A stretch of 37,183 nucleotides of DNA from positions 1 through 37,183 of the forward strand of contig NZ_MBEJ01000139.1 of NCBI RefSeq assembly GCF_001953975.1, given 5' to 3'. The translations under genes and the position numbers were made by a program. Each line of letters opens with the position of its first letter. The first letter of the stretch is position 1. Source of the stretch: Mycobacterium sp. NS-7484 (lineage in GTDB: Bacteria; Actinomycetota; Actinomycetes; Mycobacteriales; Mycobacteriaceae). The notes below the pieces were generated by a model. It saw only the letters and a program-made list of their open reading frames with translations. It searched no databases and was not told where the DNA came from. This document shows, piece by piece, positions 21,420 to 29,069 of the stretch.

Positions 21420-21796
21420 GGGGTCCGGACCTTACCGGCGGGTTCCCGGATTTGAGGCATCGCGATGTTGTCTGATGCTGTCGATGGCAACCATCCCGTG
21501 CCGAGGAATCGGCGCAGCCATGACGCGGTAGAGTATCGCGACACCGTCGGCGGAACCGGTGCTCCCGTTTCCAAATGGGCAGGCCAGCGGCTATATGGCG
21601 CGAAATGTGGCCTGCATGTTGCCAGCGGGCAGATGCCGCGCGGGGTGTGTCCGCCGCCACGCCGTCGTGGTGACATGCCACCGGGCAGGCAAAATTTATG
21701 GTGTTTACCACAGCAATCGGTCTGCAGTGCCTGCGAAACGGGTGATCGCGGGCGTAACTTGAGCGAATCAAGCCCATCGCACGGGGAGAGCGGGCC
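21420..21796. other. Long intergenic region before the amine oxidase
   Basis: There are 377 bases without a supported gene. TAACTT (21755-21760) fits TANNNT and TGCGAA (21732-21737) lies 17 bases upstream, a possible promoter for the oxidase. AAAATTTATGGTGTTTACCA around 21692-21711 is unusually AT-rich for this genome and holds TGGT-GTTT-ACCA, a short inverted repeat. TAAGGT (21434-21429, minus strand) may serve the secreted-protein gene. Short open frames exist but have no ribosome sites. Confidence 0.35.
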
Positions 21797-23161
21797 ATGG
21801 CAGACGTCGATTGTTGCGTGGTGGGTGCGGGTTTCGCGGGCTTGACCGCGGCACTGCGACTCAAGCAGGCGGGACGCTCGGTGGCACTGCTTGAGGCGCG
21901 TGATCGCGTTGGCGGTCGGACTTTCACCGAGGTGCTCGATGACGGAACGTGGATCGATCGCGGCGGGGCTTGGGTGGGGCCCGGGCAGGACCGGATCAAG
22001 GCGTTGATGGCCGAATACGGTGTGGCCGAATACAAGGAATACGTCGACGGCGACGCGATGGTGATCCTCGACGGCAAACAACATCGTTACTCCGGCACCA
22101 TCCCCTGGGCGATGAGCCCCTGGGCCGTCGCAAATCTGGGCGCCGGGCTACTCGAGGTCGAGATCATGTGCCGCACGATTCCGTTCGAGGCGCCATGGGA
22201 GGCCAAGAGGGCGATCGAATGGGATCGGATCAGCTTGGGGGAGTGGATCAATCGCCACATGCGCTCCAGGCAGGCCCGCGAGATGCTGAACATGGCGCTG
22301 GGCGGCGTCTACACCTCTTCGGCCTCGGAGGTCTCGCTGCTGTGGGCGCTTCACCAGATGGGATCGGGCGGCGGGCCGCTGTTCGTCATCGCCAACAAAG
22401 GTGGAGCGCAAGACGCGCGGGTGTATGGCGGAATAGCTGCCGTTTACGGGCCGATGGCCGCTGAAATCGGTGGCGCGCTGCAGCTTTCGCAGCCGGTACA
22501 CCTCATCGCACAGGACGACGACGGGGTGACCGTGCATGCCGAGGGGATGACTGTGCGGGCCCGCCAGGCGGTCGTCGCCGTCCCACTGGCCGTCGCGAGC
22601 CAGATCACCTATGAGCCAACGCTTCCCGTGGACCGGATGCTGCTGCATCAACGCATGCCCAGCGGTGCGGTGTTCAAGACCTCGGTGGTCTATGACACCG
22701 CGTTCTGGCGTGCGGATGGTTTGTGCGGGCAATCCGCGGCACCTGGCAGTCCCGCGACCCTGACCATCGACGCCTGTACCGACACCGGCGTCCCCGGCAT
22801 CATGTGCGTCATCACCGAGGGGCCCGTCGCTCGCCGGCTCGGGCTTCTGGACGCGGCGCAGCGCAAGGCAACGGTGATCGGGGAACTGGTGAACCGATTC
22901 GGTACCAAGGCCGCGTCGCCGGTCAGCTATCACGAACAGGACTGGACCCTCGAGCGCTATTCGGGCGGAGGGATGATCAGCCACGCACCGCCTGGCGTGT
23001 TGACTGAGTTCGGGCACGCATTGCGGGTTCCGTGCGGGCGTATCCATTGGGCCGGTTCGGAAAGCTCGGCGGTGATGTGCGGCTGGATCGACGGGGCGGT
23101 GCGCTCAGGTGAACGCGCCGCCGCGGAGGTGATGGCGGCCGACAGCGTCGTTGCGGCGTAG
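21797..23161 (+). CDS. Flavin monoamine oxidase family protein
   Basis: A 454-residue FAD-dependent amine oxidase. The N-terminal dinucleotide motif is VVGAGFAGLTAALRL (residues 8-22), with LLEARDRVGGRTF after the second strand and DRGGAWVGPGQDR for the flavin-binding loop. The C-terminal WAGSESSAVMCGWIDGAV is the usual second FAD-contact segment. It should oxidise an amine to an imine with release of hydrogen peroxide; the residue that would carry covalent FAD in MAO enzymes is not obvious. The ATG has GGGGAGAG about 7 bases upstream. The substrate cannot be told from context. Confidence 0.9.
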   Translation: MADVDCCVVGAGFAGLTAALRLKQAGRSVALLEARDRVGGRTFTEVLDDGTWIDRGGAWVGPGQDRIKALMAEYGVAEYKEYVDGDAMVILDGKQHRYSGTIPWAMSPWAVANLGAGLLEVEIMCRTIPFEAPWEAKRAIEWDRISLGEWINRHMRSRQAREMLNMALGGVYTSSASEVSLLWALHQMGSGGGPLFVIANKGGAQDARVYGGIAAVYGPMAAEIGGALQLSQPVHLIAQDDDGVTVHAEGMTVRARQAVVAVPLAVASQITYEPTLPVDRMLLHQRMPSGAVFKTSVVYDTAFWRADGLCGQSAAPGSPATLTIDACTDTGVPGIMCVITEGPVARRLGLLDAAQRKATVIGELVNRFGTKAASPVSYHEQDWTLERYSGGGMISHAPPGVLTEFGHALRVPCGRIHWAGSESSAVMCGWIDGAVRSGERAAAEVMAADSVVAA

Positions 23162-23172
23162 CGCCGAGGCGC

Positions 23173-23343
23173 TCACCCGTCGGAACTACGCGCTTCGGCC
23201 CCGGTTTCACCGCTGTCGAAGTCGTCGTCGGACGAGGCCCGGCCCACGTAACTTCCGTCGGCGTCCCGGCCGGCACGTGAATCGGCCACGTGCGGATCGC
23301 GCTCGACGTCGGACTCGGTTTCGTCCGAACTCGGATGGCTCAT
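23173..23343 (-). CDS. Small acidic protein of unknown function
   Basis: A 56-residue very acidic and Ser-rich protein: MSHPSSDETESDVERDPHVA, then the RAGRDADGSYVGRA segment and DSGETGAEARSSDG. GGGAG lies 8 bases before the ATG 23343. It follows the TetR gene by 62 bases in the same direction and ends 12 bases from the convergent amine oxidase. Composition suggests a disordered protein. I recall similar small proteins in other mycobacteria but cannot name a family. Confidence 0.6.
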   Translation of the reverse strand: MSHPSSDETESDVERDPHVADSRAGRDADGSYVGRASSDDDFDSGETGAEARSSDG

Positions 23344-23405
23344 GGGTGGTCTCCCTGCTCGCGGTGTCGCTGCCAGGGTTGCCGTCACCCGGTGACCTGA
23401 AACCG

Positions 23406-24044
23406 TCAATCGCTGGTGTGCACGACGCCGCGCACCACCGCCACGCACAGATCGGCGCATTCGGCCGCGAGTTCCTGCGTGGTTTCCGTCGGATCCGCGA
23501 GCCAGGCTTCGATGATCTGGTTCACCCCGCCGACCATGAACTGGGCCCCGCGGCGCAACTCTGCCGGGCTCGGCGTCTCGGCATGCAATACCGACGGGGC
23601 GTGCTCGACGATCAGTCCGGTGATCATCTCCAGGATGTGCGTGCGGTGTTCGGTCAGCCCCGGAACGCTGCTCACATCGCCGGTGGCGATGCGGTGGATG
23701 TGCGGATCGGCCGCGATGATGTCGAGAAATGCCGTGAGGGCGGAGCGGAGTTTGTCGGTCAGGGTCCCCGGATCGCCGACGCCCGCGTGCACCAAGGCCT
23801 CCAACAGTTGGTCGCGCACATCGTCGGAGATGGCGAATAGCAGGGCGTCTCGGCTGGGGAACTGCTCGTAGAAGTAGCGCGACGTCAGGCCGGCCGCGGT
23901 GCACACCGCGCGGACGGTCACCTCGGAGGCACCTGACTCGCCCCAGAGTTGACGGCCGGCGGCCAGCAGCTTGGCTCGTCGTTCGGTGCGGCGGTCGGCC
24001 GCGCTGATGCCGCCGTAGCCACGCACCACCTGCGTGCGCTTCAT
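23406..24044 (-). CDS. TetR-family transcriptional regulator
   Basis: A 212-residue TetR repressor. The N-terminal helix-turn-helix (about residues 18-62) reads KLLAAGRQLWGESGASEVTV, then AVCTAAGLTSRYFYEQFPSR; the rest is the helical ligand-binding and dimer domain. It is divergent from the MpaB-type oxygenase gene, with a 16-bp palindrome between them. The ATG 24044 lies 7 bases after TAGGGT, so the mRNA is probably leaderless; a GTG at 24053 overlaps that -10 box and is therefore unlikely as start. It probably represses itself and the oxygenase. Confidence 0.88.
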   Translation of the reverse strand: MKRTQVVRGYGGISAADRRTERRAKLLAAGRQLWGESGASEVTVRAVCTAAGLTSRYFYEQFPSRDALLFAISDDVRDQLLEALVHAGVGDPGTLTDKLRSALTAFLDIIAADPHIHRIATGDVSSVPGLTEHRTHILEMITGLIVEHAPSVLHAETPSPAELRRGAQFMVGGVNQIIEAWLADPTETTQELAAECADLCVAVVRGVVHTSD

Positions 24045-24072
24045 TGACAGCACCCTACTCGCAGCTTACTTT

Positions 24073-24088
24073 GACTACATGTGTAGTC
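24073..24088. promoter_or_regulatory. TetR operator palindrome
   Basis: GACTACA-TG-TGTAGTC is a perfect 7+7 inverted repeat with a 2-base centre, midway between the TetR start (24044) and the oxygenase start (24111). Its size and position are typical for a TetR site controlling both directions. Confidence 0.65.
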
Positions 24089-24110
24089 AGTTGGCTGTGG
24101 GAGGGCGAAG

Positions 24111-25325
24111 ATGAGCATCCCGGCTCGTCATCCCGAGCGGCCGCTCGCGGTTCCCGGCGCCGTGCGCGCGTTCGCGAAAGCGGTGGGGGTTTGTGACCCC
24201 GACACCACCGAGTGGCGCCGGCTCGGGGAGCGCCTGACCGTCGGTGACGAGCCGATGGATCGCCTCGTCGAATGGATGACCTCGGCGGGGACGACGCAGA
24301 TGCGTCCACTGTTCGAGCAGGCGCTGACCGTCGGTATCGCCAACGTGCCGGAGGCCCCGGAACCGTTGCGCGAGTTCTTTCTTGCCGTCGAGACGGTTCC
24401 GGACTGGGTGGACCGCGACAAACTGCGCAAAGGTCAACGCGCGTTGCTGCGCGGTGGCTCTGACGGCATGTCCATCGCGCGCGACGTGTCATTGCTCGGG
24501 GGTTATCAGTTTTCCGGGTTCAACAAGACCCTGCTGCGTACCGGCGCCTTGGAGAAAGGCTCGAACCAGCGTTTCGCCGAGACCATGCAGTGGGCGATGG
24601 ATGTCATCTCCGACGGGGGCCTCGACCCGCTCGGGGTCGGGTATCGATCGACGTTGCATGTGCGACTGATCCACGCACTCGTGCGTCGGCACGTCGCGGC
24701 GATGCCGGACTGGCGCGCCGAGGACTGGGGTGTGCCGGTCAATCAGACCGATATGGCGGCGACGTTGGTCGGCGCGCTCATCGCCCCGCCGGTGGCCTCG
24801 CTGGGAATGGGAATCCTGCCTGCCCCAGGCGAACTCGACGCGATCGCGCACCTGACCCGTTACGTCGGGTGGCTGATCGGCGTCGAAGACGAGTGGTTGC
24901 CCCGCACCTTCCGGGACAGCATCCGCGTGCTGTATCACACCTCCACCGCACTGGCCCGCCCTGACGAGACCACACAGCAGCTTTCCGTCCCGATGGCCGC
25001 GGACCCGTTGGCGTGGCACTACCGCAGCGTCGGTCGCCTGCGTCGCAGGCTGGCCTGGGCGCAGCACCTGTCGATCACCAGTGCCTTCCTCGGGCCCGCC
25101 GCGATGCGGGTATTGGGACTACCGGCCTACATGCCGCCCTGGTATCCGGTGCTGAAGATGCCCGTCAACCTGATGCGCAGCGCGGCCGCGATGGCGTCAC
25201 GCACTGGTATGGAGCGTGCGGTACGGCGCGGGCAGCGCGAGCAACAAGCCTTGCTGCACACCATCATCGGCGGCGATACGGCCACGATCGGCGAGTCGGC
25301 GGTGCACGTGAGCAGCGCCGCCTAA
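24111..25325 (+). CDS. Oxygenase MpaB family protein (DUF2236)
   Basis: A 404-residue protein of the MpaB/latex-clearing-protein-related DUF2236 family. Recognisable parts are PLFEQALTVGIANVPEAPEP and VPDWVDRDKLRKGQ, the Gly-rich SLLGGYQFSGFNKTL, and the heme-region candidates YRSTLHVRLIHALVRRHV and RVLYHTSTAL. Members are b-type heme or related oxygenases acting on hydrophobic compounds; the substrate here is unknown. GGGAGGGCGAAG precedes the ATG 24111. Divergent TetR control suggests induction by a hydrophobic or toxic ligand. Its stop overlaps the stop of the secreted-protein gene. Confidence 0.82.
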   Translation: MSIPARHPERPLAVPGAVRAFAKAVGVCDPDTTEWRRLGERLTVGDEPMDRLVEWMTSAGTTQMRPLFEQALTVGIANVPEAPEPLREFFLAVETVPDWVDRDKLRKGQRALLRGGSDGMSIARDVSLLGGYQFSGFNKTLLRTGALEKGSNQRFAETMQWAMDVISDGGLDPLGVGYRSTLHVRLIHALVRRHVAAMPDWRAEDWGVPVNQTDMAATLVGALIAPPVASLGMGILPAPGELDAIAHLTRYVGWLIGVEDEWLPRTFRDSIRVLYHTSTALARPDETTQQLSVPMAADPLAWHYRSVGRLRRRLAWAQHLSITSAFLGPAAMRVLGLPAYMPPWYPVLKMPVNLMRSAAAMASRTGMERAVRRGQREQQALLHTIIGGDTATIGESAVHVSSAA

Positions 25326-25960
25326 CGCTTCATCGATCCCAGGAAGTACGTCTCGTGGCCGGTGGGGTAACCGCCGCCGTCCGTGGCGATGTGCACATGG
25401 TCGAAGTGGTTGAGGGTCTCGTTGCCGTAGTCCGCGGTCCAGTGCGGTGCACCGATCCCGGGATAGAGGCCTTGGCGCCAGATCACGTGCAACACGCCCC
25501 AGCGTTTGGCGTTGGCCAGGGCGAAACCGGCGATCTGGTTACCCAGCGCGATGCCCTTGTCGGAGTGGTAGTTCGGGATCATCACGTCGATCGCCAAACC
25601 ATTGGGATGCCACTTCAACGCGTCCTGCCGGTACCCGCCGATCGTGGTGATCTCCGGGAACATCACCGCGATGGCGCGCGCCACCCAGATCGTCTTCACC
25701 TGTAAGCCGCTCTCCGGGGCGGGGCCCTTCGGCAGCGTGAACTGGAAGTCGCGGGCCACCACGGGGGCGCTGGCCGCGACCAATTCGGCCTTCGCGGCAA
25801 CCGGCGCCGGCACCGCGCTGGTGGGCGGGGCAGCAAGGGGAGCCTCCGGGCAACACGGCGTCTCAGTGTTCTGCGCCCACACCATGCCCCCGGCGATCGT
25901 GACCGACGCGGCCAGCGCCAGCATCCGCCCCTTGGCGCCGGCCAACATACCTTTCCCCAC
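25322..25960 (-). CDS. Secreted protein with M15-like HxxxxxxD and HxH motifs (second paralogue)
   Basis: A 212-residue exported protein and a paralogue of the gene at 20796. RMLALAASVTIAGGMVWAQ is a signal peptide, followed by TETPCCPEAPLAAPPTSAV, a Pro/Ala linker with two adjacent Cys. The domain keeps LKWHPNGLAIDVMIPNY and HFDHVHIATDGGGYPTGHET almost unchanged. Expected role is in the cell wall, possibly peptidoglycan-related, but unproven. GTG 25960 is 6 bases after TAGATT, suggesting a leaderless mRNA; an internal ATG at 25948 is possible. Confidence 0.75.
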   Translation of the reverse strand: MGKGMLAGAKGRMLALAASVTIAGGMVWAQNTETPCCPEAPLAAPPTSAVPAPVAAKAELVAASAPVVARDFQFTLPKGPAPESGLQVKTIWVARAIAVMFPEITTIGGYRQDALKWHPNGLAIDVMIPNYHSDKGIALGNQIAGFALANAKRWGVLHVIWRQGLYPGIGAPHWTADYGNETLNHFDHVHIATDGGGYPTGHETYFLGSMKR

Positions 25961-26066
25961 GGCAGCAATCTACTGCGGTTGTCGGCACGACACAGCAATC
26001 TCGGCAAACGGGTCGCCAACATTTGCGGACCGAGTGACAGCCGGGCGTCGAGCGCTGGCGCCTGAG

Positions 26067-26086
26067 TTCGGGACCAAGGGCCCTGG
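26067..26086 (+). promoter_or_regulatory. DosR-like box
   Basis: TTCGGGACCAAGGGCCCTGG matches the dormancy-regulator consensus TTSGGGACTWWAGTCCCSAA at about 14 of 20 positions, including TTCGGGAC in the left half. It lies 35 bases before the start of the Rv2004c-like gene, whose M. tuberculosis counterpart belongs to the DosR regulon. Confidence 0.5.
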
Positions 26087-26120
26087 CGACAGCCCACCCA
26101 CGTCGGCACGATGGATACAT

Positions 26121-27626
26121 ATGAGCGACAAACCAGCCCGCGACGGTGCACAAGAGCCATGGGCGATCGCCGGAAATCTCGATGCACAGGTCCACGAGAC
26201 ACATACCGGCGTCGTGATCCTGCTCGGCGGCCGGGCGTACAAGGCCAAGAAGTCGATCGTCACCGACTTTCTCGACTTCACCACCCCGGAGCAACGAGAA
26301 GCGGCCTGCTGTCATGAGGTTGCGTTGAACAGCCGGCTGGCACCCGACAGCTATCTGGGGGTGGCGCACCTCGTCGGCCCCGACGGCGAGGGCGCCGAGC
26401 CGGTGGTGGTGATGCGGCGGTATGCCGACGACATCCGACTGTCGAGCTTGGTCGAGGCAGGTGCGGAGGTAGGGCAATGGCTGGACGAGATCGCCCGAAT
26501 CCTGGCGGAGTTTCACCGCAACGCCGAGCGTGGTGCGACAGTTGACGCACAGGGCAGCGGCCAGGCTGTCATCGCCCGCTGGCGTCAGAATTTGGATGAG
26601 CTGCAACGCTTTCGGGACATCGAGTCCGATGTCGTCCTGGAAATCCGGCGACTGGTCGAACAATACGTCGCCGGACGCGCCGAACTGTTCGACGCGCGAA
26701 TCGCGCAGGGACGCATCGTCGACGGACACGCCGACCTGCTCACCGACGACATCTTCTGTCCACCGACGGGTCCGGCGATCCTGGACTGCCTGGAATTCGA
26801 CGACGCGCTGCGCCACGTCGACGGCATCGACGACGCCGCGTTCCTCGCGATGGACCTGGAGTTCCTCGGCCGCGCCGATCTTGCCGGTCATTTCCTCGAC
26901 CACTACCGGCGATATGCCGAGGACCCGGCCCCACAGTCGCTGATCGATTTCTACATCGCCTACCGGGCCGGGGTGCGAGCGAAGGTCGAGTGCGTCCGTG
27001 CCGGTCAGGGCCGGCCCGAGGCCGCGGTGGACGCGCGTCGGCATCTGGAGCTGGCGCTGACACACCTGCGGTCCGGCACGGTGCAGCTGGTCATCGTCGG
27101 CGGCGGACCGGGCACGGGCAAGAGCACCCTGGCTCACGCCTTGGCGCCGCATCTGCCGGCGCACGTGGTGTCCACCGATGATGTGCGACGCGAACTGGCC
27201 GATGCGGGTGTCATCGAGGGTGAGCCGGGCAGCCTGGATGCGGGCCTGTACACGCCGCAGAACGTGGCCGTGGTGTATGACGAGGTCCTGCACCGCGCCC
27301 GCCGGCAGCTGGAACACGGGGTCTCGGTGATTCTCGACGGCACGTGGCGCAACCCGGATCAACGCCGCCGGGCCCATCGGTTGGCCGCTGAGATATCTGT
27401 GCCAACAGTGGAATTCACGTGTTCGGTGCCTCTGGATCGGGCTTCCGAACGGATTCGAACCCGAACCGCGACCACCTCCGATGCGACCCCACAGATCGCG
27501 GCCGCCCTGGCCGAGCAGGACGCGCAGGCGTGCGACGGCCATGTGATCGACACCAGCCGGCCGTTGGCGGATTCCGTGGCCGACGCACGGCGGATCTGTC
27601 GGTTGGCGGTGTCCGAGGACGCGTAG
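26121..27626 (+). CDS. Bifunctional aminoglycoside phosphotransferase-like/ATP-binding protein (Rv2004c-like)
   Basis: A 501-residue two-domain protein. The N-terminal half is kinase-like (APH fold): a GRAYKAKKSIVTDFLDF segment with Lys, then GHADLLTDDIF at about residues 200-210 in place of HGDLxxxNI, and ILDCLEFDDALRHVD. The C-terminal half is a P-loop kinase with GGGPGTGKST at about 327-336 and VSTDDVRRELAD after it. Architecture and length fit Rv2004c. The DFG/HGD motifs are divergent, so antibiotic phosphorylation should not be assumed. The ATG 26121 has no clear ribosome site. A DosR-like box lies just upstream, suggesting induction in hypoxia or by nitric oxide. Confidence 0.85.
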   Translation: MSDKPARDGAQEPWAIAGNLDAQVHETHTGVVILLGGRAYKAKKSIVTDFLDFTTPEQREAACCHEVALNSRLAPDSYLGVAHLVGPDGEGAEPVVVMRRYADDIRLSSLVEAGAEVGQWLDEIARILAEFHRNAERGATVDAQGSGQAVIARWRQNLDELQRFRDIESDVVLEIRRLVEQYVAGRAELFDARIAQGRIVDGHADLLTDDIFCPPTGPAILDCLEFDDALRHVDGIDDAAFLAMDLEFLGRADLAGHFLDHYRRYAEDPAPQSLIDFYIAYRAGVRAKVECVRAGQGRPEAAVDARRHLELALTHLRSGTVQLVIVGGGPGTGKSTLAHALAPHLPAHVVSTDDVRRELADAGVIEGEPGSLDAGLYTPQNVAVVYDEVLHRARRQLEHGVSVILDGTWRNPDQRRRAHRLAAEISVPTVEFTCSVPLDRASERIRTRTATTSDATPQIAAALAEQDAQACDGHVIDTSRPLADSVADARRICRLAVSEDA

Positions 27627-27670
27627 TACTACCCATCCCGACCGGCCGCCGGGACCGGCAGACTGGGAAC

Positions 27671-28981
27671 ATGCCGACTGACGAGGCGGTGCCGTCCCCG
27701 GACACCGTCGCCCCCGACACTGTGCCCGAACGTGATCGCGCCGTCGATGTGGCCCGGTTAGGTGCCCTACTGGTGGTGATGTTCGGCCACTGCGCGCTGC
27801 TGCTGGCCACCATCGATTCCGGCGGCGTGCGGGTGGGCAACATTCTCGGCGCTCTTCCCGGGTTGGCTCCGATCACCTGGGTGCTGCAGGTGATGCCGCT
27901 GTTCTTCATGGCCGGTGGCGCCGCCGGTGCCTACAGTTGGCGCACCGGGCGCCCCTGGGGTGCCTGGCTGCTGGCCCGCGCACAACGACTGTGTCGGCCG
28001 GTGTTCTGGTACCTGGCGGCGTGGACGGTGATCCTGATCGTGGTGCATGCCACGATGGGTGCCGAGTCCGCTGCCGCGCTGGGGCGAGAATGCGTGGCGC
28101 TGCTGTGGTTTCTCGGGGTGTACCTCGTGGTGCTCGCCTTCGTCCCAGTGCTCATGCGGTTGCATACCGGCCGCGGGTTGGCGTGGGTGGTCGCCGGGTT
28201 GATCGCCGCCTCCGGTGTGGTCGATGCCGTGCGTTTCGCCGTCGGCACACCGGAGGCCGGCACGGCCAACCTGATCATCGTATGGCTGATCCCGATGGTG
28301 ATCGGGGTGGCCTACGCCCGGCACCTGATCTCGGCACGCCGGGCGCTGGGGATCGCGGTCGTCGCCTTCGTCGCGCAGGTAATCGTCGCTCTCACCGGGA
28401 TTTACGACGTGTCCCTCGTCGTCACCGGAACCGAGCGGGTGTCCAACGTCTCGCCGCCGACCCTGCTGCTGGCCCTGCACTGCACCTGGATACCGTGTTT
28501 GTTCATCGCTGCGGCGAACCCGATCCGCCGCTGGGCCACCCGCCCGCGGGTCTGGTACCTGGTCGCCACCGGTAACGGGGGAGCGATGACGTTGTACCTG
28601 TGGCACATTCCCGTGATCGCGGCCGCGGCCTTCAGCCTGCATGCCGTGGGTCTCGACGCATTCGATCCACACGCGCCGGGCTTCTGGGCGCACTTGGCTT
28701 TGCGCGCAGCGGTTTTCGCGGTGCTCATGTCCGTGGCCTTTCGCCTGCTCTCCCCACTGGAGCACCGGCCACTGCCGTGGTGGGACAGCGGTTTTGTGGT
28801 CAGCGGCGCCCGATCGGTGCTCACCGGTGCGTTGCTGTGCGTGGCCGGTGCGGCGCTGACCCTGATGGCCAAGAACGGGCTCGACGGGATGCTGGGCTGG
28901 TCCGCGCTCGGCGGCTTTGTCCTCGCCGCGGTGGCGGCGCGGGCCTGTGCGGGGCGGGTTGTCAAGCAGGTTGTCAAGTAA
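27671..28981 (+). CDS. Acyltransferase-3 family membrane protein
   Basis: A 436-residue protein with about ten membrane segments. The first segment DVARLGALLVVMFGHCALLL has the R-x10-H arrangement typical of acyltransferase-3 (OafA/WecH-like) enzymes, and FFMAGGAAGAYSWR and RAQRLCRPVFWYL match the following loop. YLWHIPVIAAAAFSL is the other conserved His-containing helix. Members O-acylate sugars, lipids or antibiotics in the envelope; the acceptor here is not known. It starts 44 bases after the Rv2004c-like gene and may share its transcript. No strong ribosome site precedes ATG 27671. Confidence 0.85.
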   Translation: MPTDEAVPSPDTVAPDTVPERDRAVDVARLGALLVVMFGHCALLLATIDSGGVRVGNILGALPGLAPITWVLQVMPLFFMAGGAAGAYSWRTGRPWGAWLLARAQRLCRPVFWYLAAWTVILIVVHATMGAESAAALGRECVALLWFLGVYLVVLAFVPVLMRLHTGRGLAWVVAGLIAASGVVDAVRFAVGTPEAGTANLIIVWLIPMVIGVAYARHLISARRALGIAVVAFVAQVIVALTGIYDVSLVVTGTERVSNVSPPTLLLALHCTWIPCLFIAAANPIRRWATRPRVWYLVATGNGGAMTLYLWHIPVIAAAAFSLHAVGLDAFDPHAPGFWAHLALRAAVFAVLMSVAFRLLSPLEHRPLPWWDSGFVVSGARSVLTGALLCVAGAALTLMAKNGLDGMLGWSALGGFVLAAVAARACAGRVVKQVVK

Positions 28982-29004
28982 CAATTCTGTTGTGCGGCAA
29001 AATC

Positions 29005-29031
29005 TGTGGATGAATCGTGCGCTGTGGATAA
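29005..29031 (+). repeat. Two DnaA-box-like sites before the HNH gene
   Basis: TGTGGATAA (29023-29031) is the exact complement of the canonical DnaA box TTATCCACA, and TGTGGATGA (29005-29013) differs at one base; they lie 18 bases apart in the same direction. They lie between the acyltransferase and the HNH gene. Two sites alone do not make an origin. They may titrate DnaA or be incidental. Confidence 0.4.
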
Positions 29032-29069
29032 CTGGCTGGCTTGTCGCGGTTCGGCGATAGAATTCGAAC

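Noticed and set aside
21559..21762. 67-codon plus-strand frame in the gap before the amine oxidase
   Set aside because: No ribosome site, no promoter at the right distance and no protein-like pattern.
29005..29031. Chromosomal or plasmid replication origin
   Set aside because: Only two DnaA-like boxes, no AT-rich unwinding element and no dnaA/dnaN or rep gene nearby.
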